Assembly (NCBI GenBank): GCA_927443345.1
Contig: CAKMKJ010000002.1
Coordinates: 79,071-143,070 of the forward strand
DNA: 64,000 nucleotides
Source of the DNA: an uncultured Anaerolineaceae bacterium
GTDB taxonomy: Bacteria > Chloroflexota > Anaerolineae > Anaerolineales > Anaerolineaceae
Direction: 5' to 3'
The notes under the pieces were generated by a model that did no database searches, was not told the origin of the DNA, and worked only from the letters and a program-made list of their open reading frames with translations. Every line of letters begins with the position of its first letter. Positions within the stretch are counted from its first letter, which is position 1. Both the position numbers and the translations under genes were made by a program. Below are positions 8,049 through 16,636 of this stretch, one piece after another.

Positions 8049-10625
8049 ATGTCTGAAGAAATAACCCCAATTCGCCAACAATATCTGGATATCAAGAAAA
8101 AATATCCAGACACGATCGTATTCTTTCGCCTTGGAGATTTTTATGAAACCTTTGACGAAGATGCCGAGATCACCTCGCGTGAATTGGATATTGTGCTCAC
8201 CGGACGCGGCTCTGCTGATAAAGGCAAACGTATTCCCATGGCGGGTATACCCTACCATGCCGTTGAAAATTACCTATCACGATTAATCGATAAAGGTTAC
8301 CATGTTGCCATCTGCGAACAAGTTGGCATTCAACCTAGTAAAGGTATTTTTCCACGTGAAGTCGTTCGTGTGGTCACCCCTGGCACTGTTTTTGAACCTT
8401 CATTACTAAAAAGCGACCGCAACAACTTTCTTGCCGCGGTAACCGCCACTCAAGATCATTTTGGCCTCGCCTATGTGGATATTTCTACTGGAGAGTTTCA
8501 GACCACCGAGATCGCCAGTCTGGATACACTCAATGATCTGCGTTCTGAATTATCTCGTTTGAATCCAGCCGAAGTCTTGTGCCCTGAATCACTCAAACTG
8601 AACGGTTCATATGATGGGCACGTTACTCGTCTTCCAGATTGGCGATTTGAATCTGGCCGCTGTCGAGAGACCATTCTACGCCTAATGGAAGTTACCACCC
8701 TAAACGGCTACGGCATGGAAGGTCTTCCGCTTGCCGTTCAAACCTCAGGAGTAATTCTCCAATACCTAAAAGACACACAACCTTCGTCATTGTTACTATT
8801 AAAAGGCATATCAGTCTATTCCACTTCAGAGTTCATGACCCTAGATGCAGCCACTCGCCGCAACCTGGAACTCACTGAAACCATTCGCCGCGGCGATATT
8901 CACGGTTCTCTGCTCTCGATTCTTGACCATGCGACCACCCCCATGGGGCACCGCTTAATCAGACAATGGGTCAGCAAACCTTTGCTTAACCTTGAAACCA
9001 TTCGTGCACGTCAACTGGTTGTGCACTTCTTCTTCAGCAATTCCATGCTCAGACTGGGCTTCAGAAGCCTTTTACAACACCTGGGTGACCTTGAAAGGCT
9101 TGTCAACCGCGTCACTGCTGGCAATGCCCTTCCACGCGATCTTGTGGCCATTCGTGCCATCATCGGACGTTTGCCTGAGATTAGAGCGATTCTGCCTTCT
9201 GAGGAACCAGTTTTAGCCGCCTTGCTGACCAATTATCACCTGTGCCCCGAAGCGCTGGATATTCTTGATAAAGCTATTGATGACAACCCTCCAGCTACTT
9301 TAGCGAATACCGGCATCATCCGTGCCGGCTATTCAGAAGAACTCGATAATGTTATCGAAATGTCACGTCATGCCCGTGAGTGGATTTCAAACCTCGAAAG
9401 TGTTGAAAGAGAACGCACTGGCATTCGCACGCTTAAGGTGGGGTTCAACAAAGTCTTTGGTTATTATCTCGAAATCACACACAGCAACACCACCCAGGCA
9501 CCACCTGAATACATCCGCAAACAGACACTAGTGAATGCCGAACGCTACATCACACCTGAAATGAAAGAATATGAAGCTTTGGTATTAAATGCGGAAGAAC
9601 GCATTCATGAGATTGAGCTTAAATTATTCAAAGAAATCTGTCAGCAATTGACACGCTCCATCCCGCGATTGTTGGATACTGCGCGCACCATTGCCGAATT
9701 GGATGTGCAAGCTGGTCTGGCTGAAATTGCTGCACTTGAAAAATATGCCCTGCCTGAAATGACTGATGACACCACCCTTGAAATTACCGATGGACGCCAT
9801 CCAGTTGTTGAAACCACTTTGCACGGAGAACGTTTTGTGCCGAATGACATTATCATGGAATCCGGTGAGTCAATCCGCATCATTACAGGACCAAACATGG
9901 CCGGTAAATCCACATTTTTACGGCAGGTAGCGTTAATCGTGCTCATGGCTCAAATCGGATCGTTCGTACCGGCAGCCAAGGCAAAAATTGGCCTGGTGGA
10001 CCGCATTTTCACCCGTATCGGCGCCCAGGATGAAATTCACGCCGGACAATCCACTTTCATGGTTGAGATGATCGAAACTGCCAACATCCTCAATCATGCA
10101 ACCCCTCGCAGTCTGATCATTCTGGATGAAATTGGCCGCGGCACATCCACTTATGATGGCCTTTCAATCGCTTGGTCAGTGGTCGAGTTTCTGCATAATC
10201 ATCCACGGCTCAAATCGCGCACCTTTTTTGCCACCCATTATCATGAACTTACCCAGCTTTGCGAATTGCTGCCTGGTGTGCGAAATTACAACGTCGCAGT
10301 CAGTGAAACTGGCAACACGGTTGTCTTTTTGCACAAGATCATTCCTGGTGGTGCGGATCGTTCATACGGCATTCATGTGGCTCAAATGGCAGGCATTCCG
10401 CGCCCGGTGATTTCACGCGCCACTGAAATATTAAAACAGCTTCAAGAAAGCTCCGGTTCGGCAGTCAAGATTGAAGCGCATTCATCCACGCAAATGGCGC
10501 TCTTTCCTGAAACCAATCCCTTGTTGGATGAACTCAGAGGGATTGACCTGAACACCATTCCCCCACTGGAAGCATTAAATATCCTGTATGAATGGCAAAG
10601 AAAGTTTATACCTCCAAAGAAATAA
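8049..10625 (+). CDS. mutS: DNA mismatch repair protein MutS
   Basis: MutS recognises base mismatches and small loops and starts mismatch repair. This 858-residue protein has the N-terminal mismatch-binding domain, including FFRLGDFYETFDEDA with the Phe-x-Glu wedge, then the connector, the core and clamp helices, and the C-terminal ATPase. Walker A GPNMAGKSTFLRQ lies near residues 615-627, GAQDEIHAGQSTFMVEM follows, then Walker B LIILDEIGRGTSTYDGLS and the switch FFATHYHELTQL. Length and motifs are those of standard MutS. The zinc-ribbon terminator ends 17 bases upstream, so its promoter must lie before or inside that hairpin unless it depends on read-through. No mutL is present in the window. 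Confidence 0.97.
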   Translation: MSEEITPIRQQYLDIKKKYPDTIVFFRLGDFYETFDEDAEITSRELDIVLTGRGSADKGKRIPMAGIPYHAVENYLSRLIDKGYHVAICEQVGIQPSKGIFPREVVRVVTPGTVFEPSLLKSDRNNFLAAVTATQDHFGLAYVDISTGEFQTTEIASLDTLNDLRSELSRLNPAEVLCPESLKLNGSYDGHVTRLPDWRFESGRCRETILRLMEVTTLNGYGMEGLPLAVQTSGVILQYLKDTQPSSLLLLKGISVYSTSEFMTLDAATRRNLELTETIRRGDIHGSLLSILDHATTPMGHRLIRQWVSKPLLNLETIRARQLVVHFFFSNSMLRLGFRSLLQHLGDLERLVNRVTAGNALPRDLVAIRAIIGRLPEIRAILPSEEPVLAALLTNYHLCPEALDILDKAIDDNPPATLANTGIIRAGYSEELDNVIEMSRHAREWISNLESVERERTGIRTLKVGFNKVFGYYLEITHSNTTQAPPEYIRKQTLVNAERYITPEMKEYEALVLNAEERIHEIELKLFKEICQQLTRSIPRLLDTARTIAELDVQAGLAEIAALEKYALPEMTDDTTLEITDGRHPVVETTLHGERFVPNDIIMESGESIRIITGPNMAGKSTFLRQVALIVLMAQIGSFVPAAKAKIGLVDRIFTRIGAQDEIHAGQSTFMVEMIETANILNHATPRSLIILDEIGRGTSTYDGLSIAWSVVEFLHNHPRLKSRTFFATHYHELTQLCELLPGVRNYNVAVSETGNTVVFLHKIIPGGADRSYGIHVAQMAGIPRPVISRATEILKQLQESSGSAVKIEAHSSTQMALFPETNPLLDELRGIDLNTIPPLEALNILYEWQRKFIPPKK

Positions 10626-10637
10626 TTCTTTGGGAGA

Positions 10638-11699
10638 TCATCTTTTGGTAACCCGTCTAACAACCAACAAAACCAAACCCAACAAAAATATACCCAGGCA
10701 CCAGATTATTAGTGCTTGTCCAGCAGTTTGCAACCCTTTTTGGAAGACCTCAATCAACAATCCTTCCAACCCTTGAAGCGTACCAGAAGTTGCTGTATTG
10801 GCATAAAGTGCCCCGAAATCCGCTCCTCCTGACATGTATAGCCATACACCTGCTAGTGCTGAAGCCACACTTGCGAAAATCAACGGAAAACCTAATGCGC
10901 CAGTCAACCAACGGATTGACCGAATTGAAAGCAAAATGATCAAGAGTGCCAGCACCAGGCAAATCCACGGAAAAAGTGACAGGGTCGAGCGTACCTTTTT
11001 ATAGATTTGAAAAACCGGTGATTTTACCAAGTTCTCAATAATACCCGCCTGCCCTGCTGGGGGAAGAATAATCGCTGAGGGTAAACTGGCCGAAAAAGAA
11101 TCTATTACAGGGTCAAGAATGATATCCATATTGAGAAAACCACTTAAGGGAGGACGACACAAAGCAAATTCACCCTGCCCGCTTTGCACAGCAGTCATAA
11201 TCTGTGTCAATTGATCAAACGAGCAATCTGGCAGATTCTCAAGCAGAATAATCACGGCTTGCTTACCTTCTGCACTCGCAAGGTGGTCTTTAATTGGCTG
11301 CAAGTCCACGATGATACTCAACGAATCAGTTTCAAAATTCATAAAATCAACAACAGATGCCATCGCTGCTTCAGTTTCCGCTTCAATCCATCCCGACGGC
11401 AGCAATGAAGTCATCAACCATTTGAATTGCTCCTGGTCCAACCCGGCCAGCAAACTGCTTTGGAGTGCTGTAGACCCCGAAGCCATTACTGTTTCACCTA
11501 ATAACACTGGCATTTGATCGTAGAAGTTGGTTTTCTTTAAAACAGTTGAGTAAAAATCTGCCTTAAACAGGGTTTGATTTATGGATGTGTTTATAATAGC
11601 CGGGATCAGACATACTGCCAGCATTATTGAAAGTCCAAAAATGAAGCCTTTCGCTGCAGATCCTGGATAATTATTGTTAGGTGGTTTTAAGTTTGTCAT
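10638..11699 (-). CDS. Unknown membrane protein, about 353 aa
   Basis: I do not recognise the family. One membrane segment lies near the N-terminus (about residues 20-40). A large extracytoplasmic part of about 190 residues follows, then three hydrophobic segments in the last third (around ILLSIRSIRWLTGAL, and the final LIIWCLGIFLLGLVLLVV). The C-terminus ends in VVRRVTKR, a basic cytoplasmic tail. It is the last gene of the fmt-panE-GH13 run and starts a few bases after the GH13 stop. A GTG at 11705 is also possible; ATG 11699 was preferred because the GTG lies only three bases past the upstream stop. Confidence 0.72.
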   Translation of the reverse strand: MTNLKPPNNNYPGSAAKGFIFGLSIMLAVCLIPAIINTSINQTLFKADFYSTVLKKTNFYDQMPVLLGETVMASGSTALQSSLLAGLDQEQFKWLMTSLLPSGWIEAETEAAMASVVDFMNFETDSLSIIVDLQPIKDHLASAEGKQAVIILLENLPDCSFDQLTQIMTAVQSGQGEFALCRPPLSGFLNMDIILDPVIDSFSASLPSAIILPPAGQAGIIENLVKSPVFQIYKKVRSTLSLFPWICLVLALLIILLSIRSIRWLTGALGFPLIFASVASALAGVWLYMSGGADFGALYANTATSGTLQGLEGLLIEVFQKGLQTAGQALIIWCLGIFLLGLVLLVVRRVTKR

Positions 11700-11708
11700 T
11701 TTCACTTC

Positions 11709-13109
11709 TTAATAGGGGAAAAATAAGCTGCCAGAAACCGCAGGCAGTTGTAATGTGATTTTTTTGTCAATCACAACAAATTCTTCGGTCGCCAATACAT
11801 TGCGCAGACTTTTATGAGTTGCCAACGGGGTACCTTCAAAATCAATGGTCATATCTGAAGGTGAATTCTCGAAATTAATAAGTATCAACCCACATTCGTG
11901 GTCGATCTCACGAATGAAAGCCAGACATTTATTACCAGGCTCGGTATTTAATAGTTGGAAGTTGCCACGGCGTAAAGCGACCTTGTCTTTACGAAAACGG
12001 ATCAATTTTTTGATCCAATCTCTCAGCGGAGTCATCCACTGCGATTCATCCCAGTTGAAAGTTCTGCGGCAATCCGGGTCTTTGCCACCAAGCAAACCGA
12101 TCTCATCACCATAATAGATCGCTGGAACACCACTCATTGTAAACAACAGCAAGTATCCCAACTTGGCTTTGGCAATATCGCCACCAACCTTGGTCAAGAA
12201 GCGCTCCACATCATGGCTGCCCAGCAAGTTGTACATAGCCTTGGTGTTTTCACTACTATATTTCGTTTGAATTTTTTGTAGATCAAGTTTGAACTGCTCC
12301 ATTTTTAGCTCACCGGCTAACATATCCACAATCAAATCGCGAAGCGGATAATTCATGAGTCCGTCAAAATGGTTGTCACCTACCCAGCGCGGATCCCCAT
12401 CCCAAATCTCACCAACCAGATAAGCATCTGGATTGGCACTGCGCACTACATTTCTAAAACGCAGCCAGAATCCATCATCATTGATCTCATTAGGAACATC
12501 CAATCGCCAACCGTCAATCCCCTGCTCAATCCAGTAGCGTGCAACTTTGAGAATATATTTTTCTACTTCAGGGTTGGAGGTGTTAAATTTTGGCAGGCTT
12601 TTGTATTTCCACCATCCATCGAAGGTGGTAGCGTCACCAGGTGAATAAGCATCTACCGGGAATTTCTTAATATGGAACCAATCAGTATATGGCGAATCTG
12701 ACTGATTTTCCAAGACATCGTTAAAGGCAAAGAAACCTCTACCGCAGTGGTTGAACACGCCATCCAGAATAACCTTCATCTCATTTCGGTGGGCAACATC
12801 AAGCAGCGTAAAAAACTCAACCTTGTTTCCCAATTTTGGGTCGATTTGAAAATAATCCACCGCATTGTAACGATGATTGGAGGGGGAAAGAAAAATTGGA
12901 TTCAGGTAAATCGCATTGATACCAAGATCAAGCAAATAATACATATGATCAATGATGCCTTTGATATCACCGCCATGAAAACCAACAAGGGTTGGTTTGG
13001 CATTCCAGGGCAGTACCGATTTTGGGTTATTGCCATTATGCCCATTTGCAAAACGATCTGGAAAAATCTGATAGAAGATGCTGTCTTGCACCCAACCCGG
13101 AACGCTCAT
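11709..13109 (-). CDS. GH13 alpha-glucan hydrolase, neopullulanase/cyclomaltodextrinase-like
   Basis: This 466-residue cytoplasmic glycoside hydrolase has all GH13 motifs: VILDGVFNHCG (region I), GWRLDVPNE with nucleophile Asp204 (II), VGEIWDG with acid/base Glu234 (III), and LLGSHDVERF with Asp300 (IV). These match the GH13_20 neopullulanase/cyclomaltodextrinase pattern, but the usual N-terminal CBM34 domain is missing: SIFYQIFPDRFANG begins almost at once. Without signal peptide it probably cleaves imported maltodextrins, linking it to the ABC locus at 26.7-36 kb. The start at 13109 overlaps the panE stop as ATGA and has an AAGAGG Shine-Dalgarno; an ATG six codons upstream has none. Confidence 0.9.
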   Translation of the reverse strand: MSVPGWVQDSIFYQIFPDRFANGHNGNNPKSVLPWNAKPTLVGFHGGDIKGIIDHMYYLLDLGINAIYLNPIFLSPSNHRYNAVDYFQIDPKLGNKVEFFTLLDVAHRNEMKVILDGVFNHCGRGFFAFNDVLENQSDSPYTDWFHIKKFPVDAYSPGDATTFDGWWKYKSLPKFNTSNPEVEKYILKVARYWIEQGIDGWRLDVPNEINDDGFWLRFRNVVRSANPDAYLVGEIWDGDPRWVGDNHFDGLMNYPLRDLIVDMLAGELKMEQFKLDLQKIQTKYSSENTKAMYNLLGSHDVERFLTKVGGDIAKAKLGYLLLFTMSGVPAIYYGDEIGLLGGKDPDCRRTFNWDESQWMTPLRDWIKKLIRFRKDKVALRRGNFQLLNTEPGNKCLAFIREIDHECGLILINFENSPSDMTIDFEGTPLATHKSLRNVLATEEFVVIDKKITLQLPAVSGSLFFPY

Positions 13110-14164
13110 TTTATCCTCTTGAGCCATTGATCTAGTTTTTCTGGCTGATTCGCGAATTCCTCTTTTGAAGCTTCACCAGATGCCATCTGTTCCAACAATT
13201 GGCATAATCCATCATTTACCGGGGATGGCACACCAACTTTTGACGCATAACGCGAAACTGCACCATTGAGGAAAGTAACTTCACTGGTCGTCTTGCCAGA
13301 ATACAAGTCAATGTGAAAAGACGGCATCTTGGCGCCGCGACCTTTTGCCAAAGGTGCACCAATTAAAGTGCGACTCAAATTTGACGGCAGTGAATTGAGA
13401 AGAATCATGAGGGGTTTAACAGGGGTACCCGGCAAATTCACCAGGTGAATGTGCATCCGCCTCATGACCTCAATGGCTTCGCGAATTTGTTCCAATTCAA
13501 TTCGCCATGTCAGCGGATGCGAGTATACCTGAGCGGGTGTCCAGTTTAATATAGCAGAAGTGGCATTCGCCAAAAGGTTGGTGAGCATCTTTGACCACTT
13601 CATATCCGCTCGCGATTCATACCCTTTTGCGCGTAACCCCGCTAAATTAAAACAGTCAATTAAAGTCTGCGAAATAGGATGTCCGCTTTCGATACCAACT
13701 CCGCGCAATTTTTCCAATCTTATATTGCCCAGACCTGAACGCCCCACCGCGCTGGTAATGCTGCCGCCGATTACTTTCTCCTCACCCAATTTGCGGGCAA
13801 TTAGCGCTTCATTATCAACTCCGTTTTGTAAACACAACACAGGTGGTAATTCTTCTTCAAGACCGGTGAGCAATTCCATTACCGAAGCAGTGTCATTTGA
13901 CTTCACAGCCAATAAGGCAACATCTATTGGCTTACCCGAGATCACTTGTCGCACATCTGAAGTAATCTCAAAATTGCGAACCGAAATCTCATTACCGCCG
14001 ATGTTCAAATGGATTTCTTTTGCATCAGCGTCTTTAATAAATTCCTTCTTCTCAATGAAAGTAACCTTCGCGCCTTGAGCAGCCAGGCTTCCGCCAATAT
14101 ACGTACCAATAGCTCCCATGCCAAAACAAATAACACTTAATGATTTATGTGTGAATTTACTCAT
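13106..14164 (-). CDS. panE: 2-dehydropantoate 2-reductase (ketopantoate reductase family)
   Basis: The predicted reaction is NADPH reduction of ketopantoate to pantoate in pantothenate/CoA synthesis. The 352-residue protein begins with a Rossmann fold (CFGMGAIGTYIGGSLAA), then LLAVKSNDT and LCLQNGVDNE. The catalytic-domain helix WSKMLTNLLANATSAI holds the expected Lys and Asn. It starts four bases after the fmt stop and overlaps the GH13 gene by four bases (ATGA). At 352 residues it is about 40-50 longer than typical PanE, mainly in the C-terminal domain; other ApbA/PanE-family reductases cannot be excluded. Confidence 0.87.
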   Translation of the reverse strand: MSKFTHKSLSVICFGMGAIGTYIGGSLAAQGAKVTFIEKKEFIKDADAKEIHLNIGGNEISVRNFEITSDVRQVISGKPIDVALLAVKSNDTASVMELLTGLEEELPPVLCLQNGVDNEALIARKLGEEKVIGGSITSAVGRSGLGNIRLEKLRGVGIESGHPISQTLIDCFNLAGLRAKGYESRADMKWSKMLTNLLANATSAILNWTPAQVYSHPLTWRIELEQIREAIEVMRRMHIHLVNLPGTPVKPLMILLNSLPSNLSRTLIGAPLAKGRGAKMPSFHIDLYSGKTTSEVTFLNGAVSRYASKVGVPSPVNDGLCQLLEQMASGEASKEEFANQPEKLDQWLKRIK

Positions 14165-14168
14165 ATTA

Positions 14169-15083
14169 TTAATCAGTTTCCCAATTTTGGAAGCCTCTCA
14201 AAAAGTCAGTTCCAGGCATCCACTTCTTGCCAGCCGGTTGCACTTCAAGGAGCAGCACCCAACCATCTGGCGTGCTTATGGCTGGAACTTTATCTAGAAC
14301 ACTGCGCATCCCTGCGGGTTGCGTTTCTGAGTTTTGGATTTTTACTTTGCGAACCTTTAAGACTTGTCCATTGATATCGAAAAAAGTCCCTGGCCAATCG
14401 TTTAGAGCTCTTACTTTTCGGTCAATTGCAATTGCAGATTTTGAGAAATCAAGCAATCCATCTTCCTTGTTGAGCATACCTGCATAGGTGTCTCCACTTT
14501 CAGGCTGCGGTGTTGGACTCAATCGACCGGCAATGTAATCTTCAAGTGCATCGAGTAGAAGTGAACCCCCCAAAATTGAAAGCTTGTCAGTCAAGCTGGT
14601 TAAGGTTTCGTTTTCTGCAAGGTATACTTTTTCTTGAATCAAAATTGGACCAGTGTCGATGCCGGCATCCATTTTCATGATACTGACACCTGTAAATTCA
14701 TCGCCATGCAAAATAGCTGCCTGGATGGGTGCGGCACCCCGCCATCGCGGCAAATAGGAGGCATGCACGTTTATGCATCCAAATTTAGGTAGATCAAGCA
14801 CTCTCTGCCTCAGAATCTGACCAAAAGCAGCCACCACAATTACATCCGGGTTCCAAGCCTGAAGTTGGGCGAAGGCTTCATCCTTCAAACGTTCAGGTTG
14901 AATCGTCGCGATGCCTAATTGGTCTGCCAAAACTTTTACGGGGGGTGAGGTTAGTATCTTTCCACGCCCTGCTGGACGATCAGGTTGGGTAACTACACCA
15001 ACAACCCTATACTTGGTAACCAGCGATTCCAGAATTTTTGCAGCCAAATCGGGAGAACCCATAAAGACGACTTTTTCAGACAT
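14169..15083 (-). CDS. fmt: Methionyl-tRNA formyltransferase
   Basis: This 304-residue enzyme formylates Met-tRNAfMet using 10-formyltetrahydrofolate, for translation initiation. The N-terminal formyltransferase fold has FMGSPDLA, DRPAGRGK and SPPVKVLA. The catalytic Asn-His-Asp set is in NVHASYLPRWRGAAPIQ (residues about 106-122) and MDAGIDTGPIL. The C-terminal OB-like tRNA-binding domain follows from KVRALNDWPGTFF. It is the first gene of the run fmt-panE-GH13-membrane protein. Its ATG lies six bases after an extended -10 (TGT TAAAAT), so its mRNA is predicted to be leaderless. Confidence 0.96.
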   Translation of the reverse strand: MSEKVVFMGSPDLAAKILESLVTKYRVVGVVTQPDRPAGRGKILTSPPVKVLADQLGIATIQPERLKDEAFAQLQAWNPDVIVVAAFGQILRQRVLDLPKFGCINVHASYLPRWRGAAPIQAAILHGDEFTGVSIMKMDAGIDTGPILIQEKVYLAENETLTSLTDKLSILGGSLLLDALEDYIAGRLSPTPQPESGDTYAGMLNKEDGLLDFSKSAIAIDRKVRALNDWPGTFFDINGQVLKVRKVKIQNSETQPAGMRSVLDKVPAISTPDGWVLLLEVQPAGKKWMPGTDFLRGFQNWETD

Positions 15084-15089
15084 GCAATG

Positions 15090-15135
15090 ATTTTAACATA
15101 ATCAATGTCTGGATTGAATAAATCGAAGGTAAAAT
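15090..15135. promoter_or_regulatory. Two back-to-back leaderless-type promoters (fmt and 15142 gene)
   Basis: On the minus strand TAAAAT (15095-15090), preceded by TGT, ends six bases before the fmt ATG. On the plus strand TAAAAT (15130-15135) ends six bases before the ATG at 15142. The 58-base intergenic space leaves no room for a Shine-Dalgarno on either transcript, and the -35 regions of the two promoters interlock. Confidence 0.6.
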
Positions 15136-15141
15136 TCAAAC

Positions 15142-15489
15142 ATGGATCAATCACTGGCCGAACTTGAACTTGCAAAAGCGTATGAAACCAGACTCAAAGG
15201 CAATGAAGGAATGGCCAGGGTTTTAGCTCGCAGAGCTGCAGGATTGGCAATAAGGGAATACCTTGAAATGTTAGATTTTGACCAAAGGGGATTGTCACTA
15301 AATGCTTTGCTTAATAATGGTGATGTTAGAAGAAAACTTCCAGCAGCCGTTTACGAAGCCCTGGATCGATTATCAACCCGTATTGGGATGGAATTTAGCT
15401 TCCCAATGAATTTCGATTTATTGTTAGACGCTAAATTTGTGATTGAAAAAATATCTTTAGTCAATGGAGTAGAAAATGACAGATACTGA
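15142..15489 (+). CDS. Small helical protein, HEPN-like, 115 aa
   Basis: This is a small soluble protein with predominantly helical composition. A segment reading ARRAAGLAIREYLEM resembles the second helix of HEPN-type proteins, which bind nucleotides or RNA. The catalytic RxxxxH motif of HEPN nucleases is absent, so it would be a non-catalytic member if the resemblance is real. It overlaps the glutaredoxin gene by 14 bases and is surely co-transcribed with it. Its ATG has no Shine-Dalgarno; a -10 hexamer ends six bases upstream. Function is unknown. Confidence 0.7.
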   Translation: MDQSLAELELAKAYETRLKGNEGMARVLARRAAGLAIREYLEMLDFDQRGLSLNALLNNGDVRRKLPAAVYEALDRLSTRIGMEFSFPMNFDLLLDAKFVIEKISLVNGVENDRY

Positions 15490-15730
15490 TCAGAAAATCA
15501 AAATGTATGGCACATCATGGTGTGGCGATTGTCGAAGAGCAAGAAACTTCTTTGCTGAAAACAAAATTGAATATGAATGGGTTGACATCGACCTTGATAA
15601 AGACGCCGTAGAATATGTCAAGAGTGTTAATAAAGGGTGCAAAAGTGTGCCAACAATCTTGTTCCCAGATGGAACACTCCTGGTTGAACCTTCAAGTTAT
15701 CAACTAAAAGAACAATTTGGTTTGAAATAA
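15476..15730 (+). CDS. Glutaredoxin-like protein (mycoredoxin type)
   Basis: This 84-residue thioredoxin-fold redox protein is predicted to reduce protein or low-molecular-weight thiol mixed disulfides in the cytoplasm. The active site is WCGDC near residues 15-19; the cis-Pro segment SVPTILFPDG and the C-terminal helix follow. CxxC with Gly-Asp rather than Pro-Tyr is closer to mycoredoxin/NrdH-like proteins than to classical glutaredoxin. The start has a GGAG Shine-Dalgarno inside the end of the upstream gene. Confidence 0.88.
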   Translation: MTDTDQKIKMYGTSWCGDCRRARNFFAENKIEYEWVDIDLDKDAVEYVKSVNKGCKSVPTILFPDGTLLVEPSSYQLKEQFGLK

Positions 15731-15746
15731 TTAACCCTTGGTCGGA

Positions 15747-15992
15747 TTAACGCTTCTTTAGTTTTGAAATAATCCAGACCGTTAATGCGCCGGCAAATAA
15801 TCCAGCACCGACAACAATTACGCCCATCCGTCTTTTTGATTTTTCTATCAAAATAGCCGGCGTTTTTGCCAGTCTGGTTTTTAATTTACCCATAAATACC
15901 GGATCAGGCATTACCGGTTTTAACATACTGGATAATTTTTCTTCCAGCCCAAACATGCCCTTATTATTCATATCATTCATTTTACTTTCCAT
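15747..15992 (-). CDS. Small single-span membrane protein after the ECF sigma gene
   Basis: This 81-residue protein has a soluble, basic N-terminal part (KLKTRLAKTPAILIEKSKRR) and one membrane helix (GVIVVGAGLFAGALTVWII) with a short KLKKR tail. It begins 16 bases after the sigma factor stop with an AGGTG Shine-Dalgarno, so the two are co-expressed. Its position suggests an anti-sigma or membrane tether for the sigma factor. However, no zinc anti-sigma HxxxCxxC motif is present, so this is only an inference from context. Confidence 0.75.
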   Translation of the reverse strand: MESKMNDMNNKGMFGLEEKLSSMLKPVMPDPVFMGKLKTRLAKTPAILIEKSKRRMGVIVVGAGLFAGALTVWIISKLKKR

Positions 15993-16007
15993 ACGTTTAC
16001 ACCTGTA

Positions 16008-16583
16008 CTAATCTGATTTGTATCCAATACGTTCCATCTCTTCTCGCAAAGCAATAAGTGCCCGGTGATACAAACTCTTAATTGCGCCTTCGCTTCTTCC
16101 CATGATTTGAGCAATTTCTGCATTTGATAAATCTTCGAGGTACTTCAATAAGATCAATTGCTGCCGATCTGCAGAGATTCTACGAATCGCCTTCATCAGC
16201 AGGATCAATTCCTGGTTCTTTTCTAGCATTCGTTCAGGTTGATCTGCCTTATGCGGAAGGTCAAGATGATCTTCAAGAGGCACTTCTTTACGGCGCAGGT
16301 TATCACGGTGCCAATTGGCAATCAGATTATGAGCAATCCGATACAACCAAGCTGAAAAGGGCACTCCTTTATCAACATAAGTATTAATGTGCCCAAATGC
16401 TCGATAAAAGACACGCGATGTTATATCTTCCGCATCGGATGCAGACCCAATGCGATAGTAAATGTAGTTATAAATGCGGGTTACGTTTTTCTCGTAAAGA
16501 AAGCTGAAGGCCTCCGGGTTACCTCCGCAGGCTAACGCTACCGCATTTTGATCTGTGATGTCTACTACTTCGCTCTCATGCAT
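16008..16583 (-). CDS. ECF-type RNA polymerase sigma factor
   Basis: This sigma-70 family protein of about 191 residues has only regions 2 and 4. Region 2 spans about residues 20-95 (AFSFLYEKNVTRIYNYIYYR, DAEDITSRVFYRAF, FSAWLYRIAHNLIANWHRD). Region 4 is at the C-terminus with the helix-turn-helix LSNAEIAQIMGRSEGAIKSL. It directs RNA polymerase to a small regulon, probably envelope-related given the adjacent membrane proteins. ATG 16583 is preferred; an in-frame TTG three codons upstream (16592) is possible, and neither has a good Shine-Dalgarno. Upstream on the same strand is the membrane subtilase. Confidence 0.93.
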   Translation of the reverse strand: MHESEVVDITDQNAVALACGGNPEAFSFLYEKNVTRIYNYIYYRIGSASDAEDITSRVFYRAFGHINTYVDKGVPFSAWLYRIAHNLIANWHRDNLRRKEVPLEDHLDLPHKADQPERMLEKNQELILLMKAIRRISADRQQLILLKYLEDLSNAEIAQIMGRSEGAIKSLYHRALIALREEMERIGYKSD

Positions 16584-16636
16584 CTTTTTCAATAGATATA
16601 ACCCATAATAAATGTCATAGTTACACCAGAATCATA

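Noticed and set aside
13560..14078. 172-residue open frame on the plus strand inside panE
   Set aside because: Antisense to a well-supported gene; its composition is that of a shadow frame and it has no Shine-Dalgarno.
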